Below are positions 1 through 9,888 of a stretch of DNA of 64,000 nt, one piece after another. The first letter of the stretch is position 1. Each line of letters opens with the position of its first letter. The notes under the pieces are model-generated. The model saw only the letters and a list, made by a program, of their open reading frames with translations. It had not been told where the DNA came from and made no database searches. The DNA comes from Jacaranda mimosifolia (lineage: Eukaryota > Streptophyta > Magnoliopsida > Lamiales > Bignoniaceae), in assembly GCA_018894105.1 (NCBI GenBank), contig CM032125.1, positions 248,001 to 312,000 on the forward strand. The letters are read 5' to 3'. A program made the position numbers and the translations under genes.

Positions 1-2740
1 AAAGAAATTTATTTGGCCTAGCATATCCCTTTAGGGTGCCCTAGTGCTATTTGTTAAGAAGAATGATAGATCTTTGAGAATGTGCATAGATTATAGGGAG
101 TTAAACAAGGTCACTATAAAAAATAAACACCCCTTGCCACATGTGGTAGAGCTATTTGACCTATTGTAAGGGTCCACAGTCTTCTCGAAGTTAGACTTGA
201 GGCAGGGGTATTACCAGTTAAAAATTAGAGAAGAGAATATATCAAAAATTGCTTTTAATTCGCGATATGGTCACTTCGAATTTGTGGGATGCCATTTGGT
301 CTGATGAATGCCCCAGCAGCATTAATAGATCTCATGCATTGAGTATTTCGACCATATTTAGATAAGTTTGTGGTTATCTTCATTAATGATATCTTGGTAT
401 ACTCGAAGTCTCAAGAAGAACATACTGAGCACTTACATTTAGTTCTCAGAACTTTGAAAGAAAATAAGTTATATGTTAAGTTTAGTAAGTGCAAATCTAG
501 ATAGAGAAGGTATCATTTCTTGGACATATCATATCTCGGAATGGGGTGGAAGTTAATCCATAAAAAATAGAAGCAATACTCAATTGAAAGAGGCCTGAGA
601 ATGTGACAGAAATCTAAAGTTTTATTGACGTTGTTGGCTATTATCGAATGTTTGTACAGGATTTTTCTAAAATAGCTAGCCCAATAACTAAGCTAAGTAA
701 GAAAAATCAATCATTTAATTAGGATGACCACTGTGAGAGAAGTTTTCAAGAGTTGAAGAATCGATTAACTACAACCCCAGTTCTGACTATTCTAGAAGGA
801 TTGGAAAATTTTATGGTGTATGCGGATGCTTCGAGGAAAGGGCTTGGGTGTGTATTGATGTAGAGAGGATGAGTTATTGCCTATGCATCTCGAAAGCTTA
901 AGCCATATGAGGAAAAGTATCCTACTCATGACTTAAAGTTAGCTGCAATAGTATTTGCGCTGTCTATGTGGAGACATTACCTCTATGGAGCCACCTTTGA
1001 AATATATACAGATCATAAGAGTCTCAAGTATTTGAGGTCACTGAAGGATCTAAATATGAGACAATGTAGATAAGTGGAATTCCTTGAAGATTATGATTTT
1101 TCAATTTCATGCCACCCAGGGAAGGCAAATGTGGTGGCCAATGCACTGAGTCGCAAAGGTAAAGTAGCTCACCTAACCAGTATAGTAGTGATAAGAGCTT
1201 CGAAAAAGGATGTTGTAATAATTTTGAAGCAGAAAGTTTAGTTGGTTAAAGTAAGTGTGTAGCCAGAATTATATGCTGAGATTAAGCGAGCCCAAGCTCA
1301 GGATAGTTGGATATTGAGGCAAAAAGAAACAATCAAGGAATCTGGAGAACTCGAATTTAATAATGATAGTCAAGGTATGCTTTTATTCCGCAAAAGGATC
1401 TGTGTGCCAGAAAGATGAGAGGACGATTGTTGGATGAAGCACACAAAACAAGATTCACAGTACATCCAAGAAGTACTAAGATGTATTAAGATTTGAAGTG
1501 GGTTGGAATGAAGAAAGATATTGTGGACTATGTACGCAAATGCTTGACCTGTCAGTTGGTAAAAGCTGAACATCAGCAACCATCGGGATTACTCCAACCG
1601 CTTCTAATCCCTGATTAGAAATGGGAACAAGTTAGTATAGATTTTGTAATGGGTCTGCCGACATCCAAAGGAGGTTATGACAATATCTTGGTGATAGTGG
1701 ACAGACTAACTAAGTCAACTCATTTCCTACTGATCGGGATACACTACAAAGTTGAGAAGTTGACATAATTATATTTGAAGGAAATTGTAAAACTACATGG
1801 AATACCAATTAGCATTGCGTCTGATCGCGATCCCAAGTTTGCTTCAAGACTTTGGAAAGCTCTGCAAGAGCACTTGGGGACAAGGTTACAATTTAGCTCT
1901 ACTGCTCATCCTTAGACAGATGGACAGTTACAAAGGACTATCCGAATATTAGAGGATATGTTGAGGGCTTGCATCATGGACTTTAGTGGAAATTGGAGCC
2001 GGCATCTACCCTTAATTAAATTCACTTATAACAACAATTATCAATCCACTATCTAGATGGCCCGATATGAGGCCTTATATGGCATAAGATGTCGATCTCT
2101 GTGACATTAGGACCTTGAAAAATATAAAGGCCACGATAGTGAATTTTCAAAAACCATTAGGCCAGAGGTTATTTAGGAGGCTATTGAAAAGATTTAGATC
2201 ATTAAGCAGCGAATAAAAGCTGCACAAGATCGCTAAAAGCGTGATGTAGACAAAAGGAGAAAGGATTTGGAATTTGATGTGGGTGACCAGGTGTTTCTTA
2301 AAGTATTTTTGAGAAAAGGGACTCGAAGGTTTAGAAAAGGCAAAAAGTTGAGCCCTAGATATATTAGCCTTTATGAGATAAGTGAAAGAATTGGGCCGGG
2401 GGCGTATCGCTTAGCTTTACCCCAAAATGTGACAGGCATTCATGACATCTTTCAAGTATCATAGCTTCGAAAATACTATCCTAATCCTTCCCACATTATT
2501 CCTATATCCAATGTGCTATTACAAAGTGATCTGACATATGAGGAGAAGCCAGTTAGCATATTGGACTGAACACTTCAAGAACTTAGAAATTGAAAGATTC
2601 CTCAAGTAAAAGTTCTTTGGCATAACCATAATGTTGAAGAAGTAACGTGGGAATCAGAGAACCTTATGCGCCAACAATATCTAGAACTATTTCAACATTC
2701 AGGTTAGAATCTAGGGGCCAGATTCTCTTCGGGGGGAGAT
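1..2740 (+). pseudogene. Ty3/gypsy chromovirus (Tekay/Del-like) pol, decayed
   Basis: Remnant of a retrotransposon polyprotein, entered in the reverse transcriptase domain and truncated by the window edge. In order I read: RT (about 30-560; [24 protein letters not shown], and FINDIL at 379-396, where the second catalytic Asp of the usual F-x-D-D motif context is replaced by Asn-Asp); RNase H (about 808-1,150; [19 protein letters not shown]); integrase with the CLTCQ zinc-binding end near 1,540, SIDFVMGLP and ASDRDPKF for the first two catalytic Asp, and TDGQLQRT where Glu is expected but Gln is found; and a C-terminal chromodomain-like end (VEEVTWESENLM, about 2,612-2,700). More than ten in-frame stops and at least one frameshift interrupt it. 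The integrase tail reading DIFQVSxLRKY fits chromoviruses of the Tekay/Del group. It is followed directly by a polypurine tract and an LTR. Function is lost. Confidence 0.9.
2731..2739 (+). other. Polypurine tract of the chromovirus
   Basis: The run ggggggaga sits one base before the LTR start TGTAACACCCC, the position where plus-strand DNA synthesis is primed. It fixes the left edge of the 3' LTR and the plus orientation of the element. Confidence 0.8.
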
Positions 2741-4204
2741 TGTAACACCCCAGTAATTTTATGATTTTATTATTTGCTATATTATTAATATTTGAAAAAT
2801 ATCGAATTTTAATTATAAATTTTATTTTTTAATTATGTGGTCAAATTATAAATTTGTACTCAATGCATGATTTAAGTTTTTCTAAGGATTAAATTGCAAA
2901 AATGAAGAATTTAATTTTATTAAAACAAAAAAAAACAAAAATCAAATCGAAAATCATATCAACTAGCAGCACACTTTTTTTTCCTTCTTTTTCTCTTTCT
3001 TTTCTTTCTCTTTTCTATCATTTTTCTCCTTCCTTCTCCACTTTCTTCTTCTTTCTCCTACCACGCGCGGCCACCACCACCACCACCACCGCCGATGAGC
3101 CCTTCTTCAACAAACCAACTACCTAAACCCACTCCCCTCACCTCCAAGACCTTATCCACACCACCACTCGCGACAGCAGCCCACCGGAGACACACGACAA
3201 AGAGCGGCTGAAAATGGGAGCAACTGGGTTTTCCATTTTCTAGCATCAAATGCAGCAAACAAGAGGTGTTTTCATCTAGCTCTTGACGAGGAGAACGCAA
3301 TGGTGTAGTTGCGTGGTGGAGATATGCGGCGGAGATGGCAAAAATGGGCGGTGGAGCTTCAAATAGTGACAACTTTAGGGTAAGTTTTGAAGGGGTTTTC
3401 GGCGGCCAAATCAAAAACCAAGGGTATCGTTGGAAATCTCTTAATGAGAGGATTCTATTGGTGGTGAAATCTTGGTTTTTTGGCGACGGCAGCGTTGCTA
3501 TGGTAATAGGGCAGAATCTTTGCCTCATTGCGGTGGTCGCATGTACGCATTCTGATCATGAAGATTTCCCTTTCTTTGTCAGATATTGATATGAAATGCT
3601 ATTTTTATGTATGTACTTGCATTTATATATTTAGATGTTTTGATCTTTGTAAAACTTTGTATTTTCGTATATCATGATGATCTTGGTCGATCAGAACATT
3701 CATGCATTAAATTAAAATATCTTTGATCGATTAAATAGGCCTAGTAAATCCATAATGGTATTATTTCATGTAACTATAGGTTATATAGCATACTAAGGGT
3801 AGGAACCTTCATTTCTTATGTGATTGAGATTAATCAACAAAAGTTTGGACGTTTATGGACAACTGGATTATTATGATAAATATTAAAGATCGACATTAAT
3901 ATATATATATATATGCGACCCCATATATGTCAATATCTGATATTACTAGTATTTTAGGGCAATAGCATCCAAACAACCTTTTACCAGCATATCAAAAGGA
4001 TAATTATTTAAACTTGTGGTTACTATTGATATGATTCTAAGTGTTAGTGATCGTTAGGGTTGAACATGGATTTTAATATAAGGTTACCTTTTGAATAAGT
4101 GATGGAAGTTTTGACCTTAAGGATTAGTAGAGTCTAACTGCACTGATTGACTAATTAAGGTGAAGATCTGCCGCTTTGGTACTTGTTTGAATAAACAATG
4201 TGAT

Positions 4205-4590
4205 TGTTGATTCCTAATACTGTTATTATTGATTTCTGGACCTTGTGAGGCTTTATTAATTCTTGTTGTCATATATTGTTGCTATCAAAACCTTGTGTGG
4301 TTCTATTTTCTTGATTCCTACTATCGTTATTGTTGATATCTGAACCTATGTGGTTCTATTATCTTGATTCCTGATATCGTTATTGTTGATATTTAAACAT
4401 GTGTGGTTTCATTGTCTTGATTCTTGATATCGTTATTGCTGTTATCTAAATCCTGTGTGATTCTATTGTCTTGAATCCTATTATTGTTATTGTTGTTATC
4501 TGAACCTTGTGTAGTTCTATTATCTTGAATCTTTTTATCGTAATTGTTGGGTTTTGGACCTTGTAAAGTTCTATTATCTGGCTACTGATA
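4205..4590 (+). repeat. Degenerate ~60-bp tandem repeat inside the LTR
   Basis: The phrase TTGATTCCTGATATCGTTAT, followed by a variant of CTGAACCTTGTGTGGTTCTA, recurs about six times with a spacing near 60 bp and with substitutions. It lies in the middle of the split chromovirus LTR, probably in U3 or R. No coding potential is seen. Confidence 0.75.
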
Positions 4591-4699
4591 CTATTATCAT
4601 TAATCATTGAACAAGTGAATCTTACTAAGTTAATCGTGTATTGATACTAATTGAGTTAATCAATTGATTATTATTCTCTCCTTGAACATTTCCTTATAT

Positions 4700-4704
4700 G
4701 TATG
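4700..4704. repeat. Target-site duplication GTATG, left copy
   Basis: GTATG sits directly before the Tat LTR start at 4,705 and again at 10,712-10,716, directly after the LTR end at 10,711. A 5-bp duplication is typical of Ty3/gypsy integrase. Confidence 0.9.
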
Positions 4705-4925
4705 TGTAGACGGCGTAATTTTTTGGGCCGATTAAAAAATGACATGTGTAAATAATATATTAGTTATTAATTTAAAATTTTCTATTTATATATTGGAATT
4801 TATTAAATTTAATTCCAAAATGATAAATGGTTAATTTTAATTAATATTCTAATATTTATTTTATACAAATCAAGTGCTTACAAGTGTTGAGATGAAGATA
4901 TATCATGTTAATCAAATCAAATCTA
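4705..4925 (+). mobile_element. 5' LTR of the Tat element, truncated
   Basis: Matches 9,889-10,109 base for base as far as I can compare by eye (offset 5,184). The match stops at 4,925, where the sequence changes directly into the 3' end of pol. The missing remainder of the LTR (about 600 bp) is present only in the 3' copy. Confidence 0.9.
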
Positions 4926-5038
4926 CTCCGTATGTGATAAAAGAAGTCTACTCCAATGGTGCTTATAAGTTGGTAGACAAAGATGGATTGCACATAGGCC
5001 CCATAAATGGCAAGTTTTTGAAGCGATATTACCCATGA
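4922..5038 (+). pseudogene. C-terminal tail of Tat pol (integrase end)
   Basis: Reads PYVIKEVYSNGAYKLVDKDG, then a tail ending in GKFLKRYYP and a stop at 5,036-5,038. The same tail, in the same position before the same noncoding spacer, ends the integrase of the right-hand Tat element (stop at 62,948-62,950, minus strand). Only about 36 codons survive, fused to LTR sequence by an internal deletion, so no protein function remains. Its value is in giving the orientation of the element and the position of the deletion. Confidence 0.85.
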
Positions 5039-5046
5039 AAAAGTAT

Positions 5047-5174
5047 GCTCCTTGACGCACGAGCCTAAACTGCACGTTGCTCCTTGATGCACGAGCCTAA
5101 ACTGCATGTTGCTCCTTAACGCACGAGCCTAAACTGCATGTTGCTCCTTGCCCGCATGAGTATAAACTGTGTAC
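5047..5174 (+). repeat. 32-bp tandem repeat downstream of pol
   Basis: Units starting at 5,047, 5,079, 5,111 and 5,143 begin GCTCCTTGACGCACGAGCCT or a close variant. The first three are nearly identical; the fourth diverges into CCCGCATGAGTATAAACTGT. The right-hand Tat element has one unit at the matching place (about 62,905-62,945, reverse strand), so the array expanded in this copy. Confidence 0.9.
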
Positions 5175-5836
5175 GGTAACCACCAAAGGTAGTGCATGTG
5201 GTTAAACTGCTAACTTCCCCCACTAAAGGTACTTTATGTGGTTAAAATATGAAATACCCCACCTAGTCCAAGGTGGTTAAGTAATGGATACTCCTGGCCC
5301 GCATGAGTATAAACTATGAACGGCACCCCTCCTAAAAAGAAAATCTTTATTTTGAACTATGTAATGACTTGATCCCCTTTGTTGGGGTACGTAGGCAGCT
5401 TGGGAGTTATTTTCTGAGTTCAGTCATATCATAAAAAAAGGGGGGGGTGTTGTTTGGTTCCATAAGCTAACCATATCATTGGAGCAAATTTGGATGGTTT
5501 TCTTCTCAAGTTCAATCAAACCATTGGAGTGATTCTGGATAGTTTATCAATTCCAAATACATCATTGAAAAAAAAAAGGGGCTTTGATCGTTTCTAAGTT
5601 CAATTCATTAGATGGCTGGTTTTACTCTGAAGTTTGATTAAGTTTATTCCAATCCATTGTTTGGGCATGTAATGAGATTTGTTTGAAGTTGGCATCAATT
5701 TGAAGAAATACTAAACAAAAAATGCACAAGGAGAATTCATCAAAAAAAAAAGGAACAACTTTTATTGCATATGTAGTAATCAAGTGTTCTTTTACATCAA
5801 TTGTGCAAATAAATAAATAAATTAGTAGCTAAGTAC
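5175..5836 (+). other. Noncoding spacer between pol end and the antisense gene
   Basis: No gene. CCGCATGAGTATAAACT and a short phrase about GGTAGTGCATGTGGTTAAACT recur, and a block containing TACGTAGGCAGCTTGGGA (5,388-5,405) is shared in reverse complement with the right-hand Tat element (about 62,650-62,680). The last 250 bp are AT-rich and hold the 3' flank of the minus-strand gene. Confidence 0.7.
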
Positions 5837-8800
5837 TCATTTGAGTATATCAAAAGCTATTAATTCCTTGCGAGATTCTTCAAGTAATGCCTCCACCCTC
5901 TTTAAAGCCTCAACCTCTTGATCAGTCAAAAATGGAGTATCTTCGAGCTTTGAAACTTTCTCTCTTTTGGTGGCAACTTCTCTCTGAATAGTGGACAAGT
6001 TTTCTTCAGCCCTGTGAAGTGATAAGTTTGCAAGTTTTTCCTTACTACTTAATTCGGCGAGTCGTGTTCTCAATTCCTCTTGATGCTTGAAGATTTGAAG
6101 AAGTTCATCCTTAAGGCCATTTACCTCTTTAACTCTTTCATTTTCTATTACCTCGGCCTCAAATAGGTCCTGTTGTGCAAAAAATAGTGTTTTCTCATGA
6201 ATTTCCTGTGTTTCTTTCTGAATTGAGCTCGACTTAACCTTTGTACAGTTGGAAGCACCCTCAAAGAAAGATCTCAAGTGGCTCTCCAAGGATGATGTGT
6301 TTTTTATGTATACTCTCATCTCTGCAATCAAATCATCAATCGTTGGTTTTATCCCTGAAAGTTGCTCAAATGGAGTTTTCATGATTTTTTGACATATGCG
6401 TTCCCAATAGAATTTGAGTAACATCAGCTCAGCTTTAGTCTTTATAACTTGAGGGCAAAACTCAGAAATTTCAGCAATTGGAAGTGTATGAGAAGGAGCT
6501 TCAAATGTCTTTTTAGGCTTGTCTTTATCAGCAAGAGCCTTGTTATTTGCAATTTCAAGTAATGTCACCTTTTGTTGCTCCTTGGAATTAGCAGTGTCAT
6601 GAGTAGCTTGAATGCCATCATCAAGAGGTTGAGGAGTGATTGTTTCAAGCAAGTTACAAGGATGAATCCCATTTATTGAACCAACACTACCTTCTGATGT
6701 AATTAGGACTGGTATCTCAAGATCTGCAAGCTGAAGATTAAAAAAAAGGGGGGGGAGGAGATTAGTATAAGGGATTGGCAAATAAATATGTAAAAAAATA
6801 AATAAATAAATTAATAACTTTACATATTTTGCTAATTCACCCAAAGGTAAAGAAGAACTTGGGACATCTGCAAAGAAATTTGAATTAATACTGATGTTAT
6901 CTAAATCCAAAACCTTTGGTTTTCTTTCTTGAGAATACATTGGTTGCTGGAATCATCATTTGAGCAAGAAAGTGCGGAGATTATTTCATTTCCTTCCAAT
7001 GGAACATCAGCAGGGGATGAAACATCGAGTAAACTACATCTTTTAGATGGCAATTTTGTATGATCAACAATGTTATGCTCCTTAGACGCCAAATTCCCTT
7101 CTTTAATTTGCCTTAAAACAACAGGATTGCGAAGAGGTGAAGCTACCGAGTTATTTTTAGGATCTTCTATTAAGGCCTGCTTAGAATGAGGAAGTTTCTT
7201 TTCAGAATGCCCAGACTCAGATGAATAATGTTCAATTCTTTCCCCAAGCTGATTGAGTTGACTAGAAGTTGATTCCACATCTTTTTGATTAACTTTGAGA
7301 ACAATTTTGGTATTTTTTGTTTTTAAGGTCTTCCAGTGTTTATCCCACCAATCTACATATTCCTTCGTGGCCAATGGAAAGGAAGAAGCATTGCCGGGAA
7401 TGATAAGTTTGTGAGATGTGTTTAGTAAAGTACATGATTGCCAAAGTTGAACAAGCTCGTGCAAATCACAAGTAAGAATCTCTTTCTTTAAGTTTCCTGG
7501 AACATGTTGACAAAATCCACATTGCCGACTGAATCGATGAGGGCTATAAGCTTCAATGGTATGATCTTTTCCACATCGAAATGTTAAATAACTGGAACGC
7601 AATGCCACGAAAAGATCTTTATAAGTATTTGATATGCATGGGCCGTCTATCACTGTGAACTGCTTGCGTGGATATGAGCGTAGATTTTGAACAGCTGAAG
7701 GATTGATACCGAGGAACAAATCTCGTGCCTCTGGAAGATCAAAATGTTTGGCCATGTTTTCCCCTGCGAACTTGACCATCTCAGCTCCTCCTACATCAAT
7801 CTTGGAAAAAAAAATGAGTGCCAAGGTAATGCCCTATCCAACTGTAACATAATGAATAGGAAAGATGGAAGAAGATTCCTGAAGATTTGGCGAAGTTGAT
7901 ATATCTCGTAAACCACAATAGATGCCCACCAATACAGGAACTGCAAGAGAAAAACAATCACCATTTGCCATTCTACTAGCAACCTTGAAGACAGTGGCAC
8001 GTATTAGATTCGCTTTGCGATGTGGTAAAACAAAACTGCATAACCAACATGAAAGAAAAGCAGCCAAGGAGGTTTCCCCTCTAACATCTTCTTCAACCTC
8101 CAACATCATGAATGGCTCATCATATTCCTTAGTGCACGGCAAAGGTGATGCGTCGATTCTTCCACATGGATTGTGAGAGATCTTTGGCTCAGTAGATCTC
8201 TTTCGGGAAGACCTCAAAGGGGGCTCTGCATACCTCGTTGATCCTTTAAACCAAAAGCCAATCCAATCAGAAATAGGAACGCCATCAGAGTCCTTGGGAA
8301 GCATATGGTAAGCCAAAAATAGATACTTGCAGCTTCGTGGTTGGGAAGGACCATGCCTGTCGTCACCAAGTAGCCCTTTTGCAGTAGGGATAGCTTCATC
8401 ATAGAAACCTCCACGAATGGGCAATCCACCAAGTACACAAAGGTCCCATAAAGAAATTGAAAATTCACCAGTCGCAGTGTGCAAAGTGTTCGTGGAAGGA
8501 CACCATAGCTCAAGAAAGGCTTGAAGGATGTTCTTATGGCAGACGTACGTGAAAAGCGACGCATGAACTGCTGCATAGATTCTAGCTTGACGAAGAGTGT
8601 CTGCATGATATCCCAATACGTCCTCCGTCCATTCCCAGTAGCCTGCATGAAAAGATATCTTACCAAATCTCGATGCGGGAATTCTCACTGAGCGTCCATT
8701 AACGTTGGAATGGTAACCTGCAAATAAAAAATTCAAACTAGCGACTTTGGCATCATGAAGAGAGGACTTCAAGAGAAGTATCCTAGAACGAGATGTAATG

Positions 8801-9006
8801 CCGGAACGTGGATCAATCACTTCCTTGGTTGCCTCCTCGGACCACTCCTGAATATGCATGAAATTGCTAGGAGATCGAGGTATTGAGCGAAGAATATCAT
8901 TGGCCGATTTATGAACGACTAGCCTCGTACTTTTAATCTTGAGGTTGTCTTTGTCGCTCCCAATGATAATGCATGAAAATGGCTCTGTGTGATCCTCAAT
9001 ATACAT
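5837..9006 (-). pseudogene. Plant mobile domain (PMD, MAIN-like) gene carried antisense in the Tat element; broken
   Basis: Three long open stretches of one gene. 9,006-7,834 and 7,824-6,901 are in the same frame: the PMD proper, with YWEWTEDVLGYH, LPIRGGFYDEA, CKYLFLAYHMLPKDS, DWIGFW, the EYDEPFMMLEVEED block, CWLCSFVLPHRK, GDCFSLAVPVLVGIY and SPHRFSRQCGFCQ. 6,940-5,837, in another frame, holds a linker, FYWERICQK and a long C-terminal coiled coil rich in Glu, Lys and Leu. Start chosen at the ATG at 9,006, which aligns with the ATG at 59,340 of the second copy. Breaks: a stop at 7,834-7,836 inside a short double-frameshifted segment, and a frameshift near 6,950. PMD proteins (MAIN, MAIL1) are nuclear proteins linked to silencing and genome stability, and other PMDs ride on transposons. 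The role in this element is unknown. Residual openness over more than 1,000 codons suggests past selection. Confidence 0.85.
6731..6823 (-). other. Intron of the antisense PMD gene
   Basis: 93 bp on the minus strand, from AAATAT|GTAAAG to a pyrimidine-rich AATCTTCAG|CTTGCAGATC. The second PMD copy has an intron at exactly the same codon boundary (61,384-61,461), between a Tyr codon and Leu-Ala-Asp-Leu. Shared position with diverged intron sequence makes this a real, inherited intron. Confidence 0.85.
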
Positions 9007-9547
9007 CCTTACGAGTTGATTAGGAATGGGTTATGTTTCCTATACTGCAAAAAAAAAAAAAAAAAACTTGAGAAAGTGCATTAAAAAAAAAAGGGTTGAA
9101 AAAGAAAGCCAAAAGATGATGGAAACATCCCTCAGTTTGACGACTTACTTGAAATCCTCAAAATTTATGTATTTGCTACGTGTTGATTGGATTTTCTGTT
9201 GATGAACGACAGGGAGCCCAAGAAATTTTCTTTTGAGCTATGTTGGAATAAAAAAAAACCCTATGAGTACTTTCTTCAAACAATTGGTGTGTAAAGACAA
9301 AGAAGAAGGTGGATGATTGAATAAAGAGGTGAATAAGCCTAGAAATTTCAACTCAAAATCTCATATTATCTCTAAGTTTGTCCTGAGAAGTCTTCATTTT
9401 ATAGTGTTTATTTTTTTTTATTCCTGATATAATTAGGAGATTAAGTCCTAATTGAAGTCAATCTAATATCACAAACCAGATTTCTTTTAATGACAATTGC
9501 AATTTGAATTCTAGTAGAAATCAGATTCTGAAAAAGAGGAAAAAAAA

Positions 9548-9578
<31 letters not shown>

Positions 9579-9875
9579 TGCAGCTACAGTAACCGCACAG
9601 CAACAGTAGCCGCGGAGAGAGAAAAAAAAACGGCAACAGTAACCCTGAAAAAAAAAAAAATGCTGGCGCAACAGTAATCGTATAGAAACAGTAACCGTAC
9701 GGGGTAAAAAAAAAAAATTGATTAGTCTTGATTCCGTGTGGGGTCACGTGGTTTGAGGAGAAATGAAAATTGGAATGGAAAGCCTACCGGAGCTTTTTTC
9801 ACAAGTGGAATATAAATAATTATCGTGACTTATTTACTCAGAAATGTATTGGAAGACATTATTCGTGAATAAGTC
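9007..9875 (-). promoter_or_regulatory. Upstream region of the antisense PMD gene
   Basis: No gene. Poly-A/T runs, a GA microsatellite (about 9,551-9,578) and, at 9,587-9,700, five to six scattered copies of ACAGTAACCG or close variants (CAACAGTAGCCG, AACAGTAATCG). This is where a promoter for the minus-strand gene would lie. The corresponding stretch of the second Tat element (58,236-59,339) does not show this repeat. Confidence 0.5.
9551..9578. repeat. GA microsatellite
   Basis: About 13 uninterrupted GA units upstream of the PMD gene. Confidence 0.9.
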
Positions 9876-9878
9876 CCG

Positions 9879-9888
9879 AGGGGGCATT
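9879..9888 (+). other. Polypurine tract of the Tat element
   Basis: GAGGGGGCATT lies directly before the LTR start TGTAGACGGCG. It proves that the element reads on the plus strand and that the PMD gene is antisense. The second Tat element has the near-identical AGTGGGGGCATC before its LTR. Confidence 0.8.

Larger units (their letters stand above)
2741..4704 (+). mobile_element. Chromovirus 3' LTR, left part (split by the Tat insertion)
   Basis: Starts TGTAACACCCC directly after the polypurine tract and ends at the target duplication GTATG (4,700-4,704) of the element inserted at 4,705. The LTR resumes at 10,717 and ends GGGTGCGCGACA at 11,876, for about 3.1 kb in total. LTRs this long are usual for Tekay/Del chromoviruses, and the unrelated-looking solo LTR at 15,954 is similarly long (3,150 bp). 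Short open frames inside, including a Pro/His-rich stretch near 3,060-3,130 made of CCA repeats, look like chance frames and are not called as genes. Confidence 0.8.

Noticed and set aside
3058..3528. Open frame of 156 codons on the minus strand, and an 84-codon frame on the plus strand at 3,335-3,589
   Set aside because: Both lie inside the chromovirus LTR. The Gly/Pro/His-rich parts come from simple CCA/GGT repeats, and no family is recognised.
7922..8666. Open frames of 84 and 150 codons overlapping the PMD gene
   Set aside because: They are other-frame readings of the PMD coding sequence.
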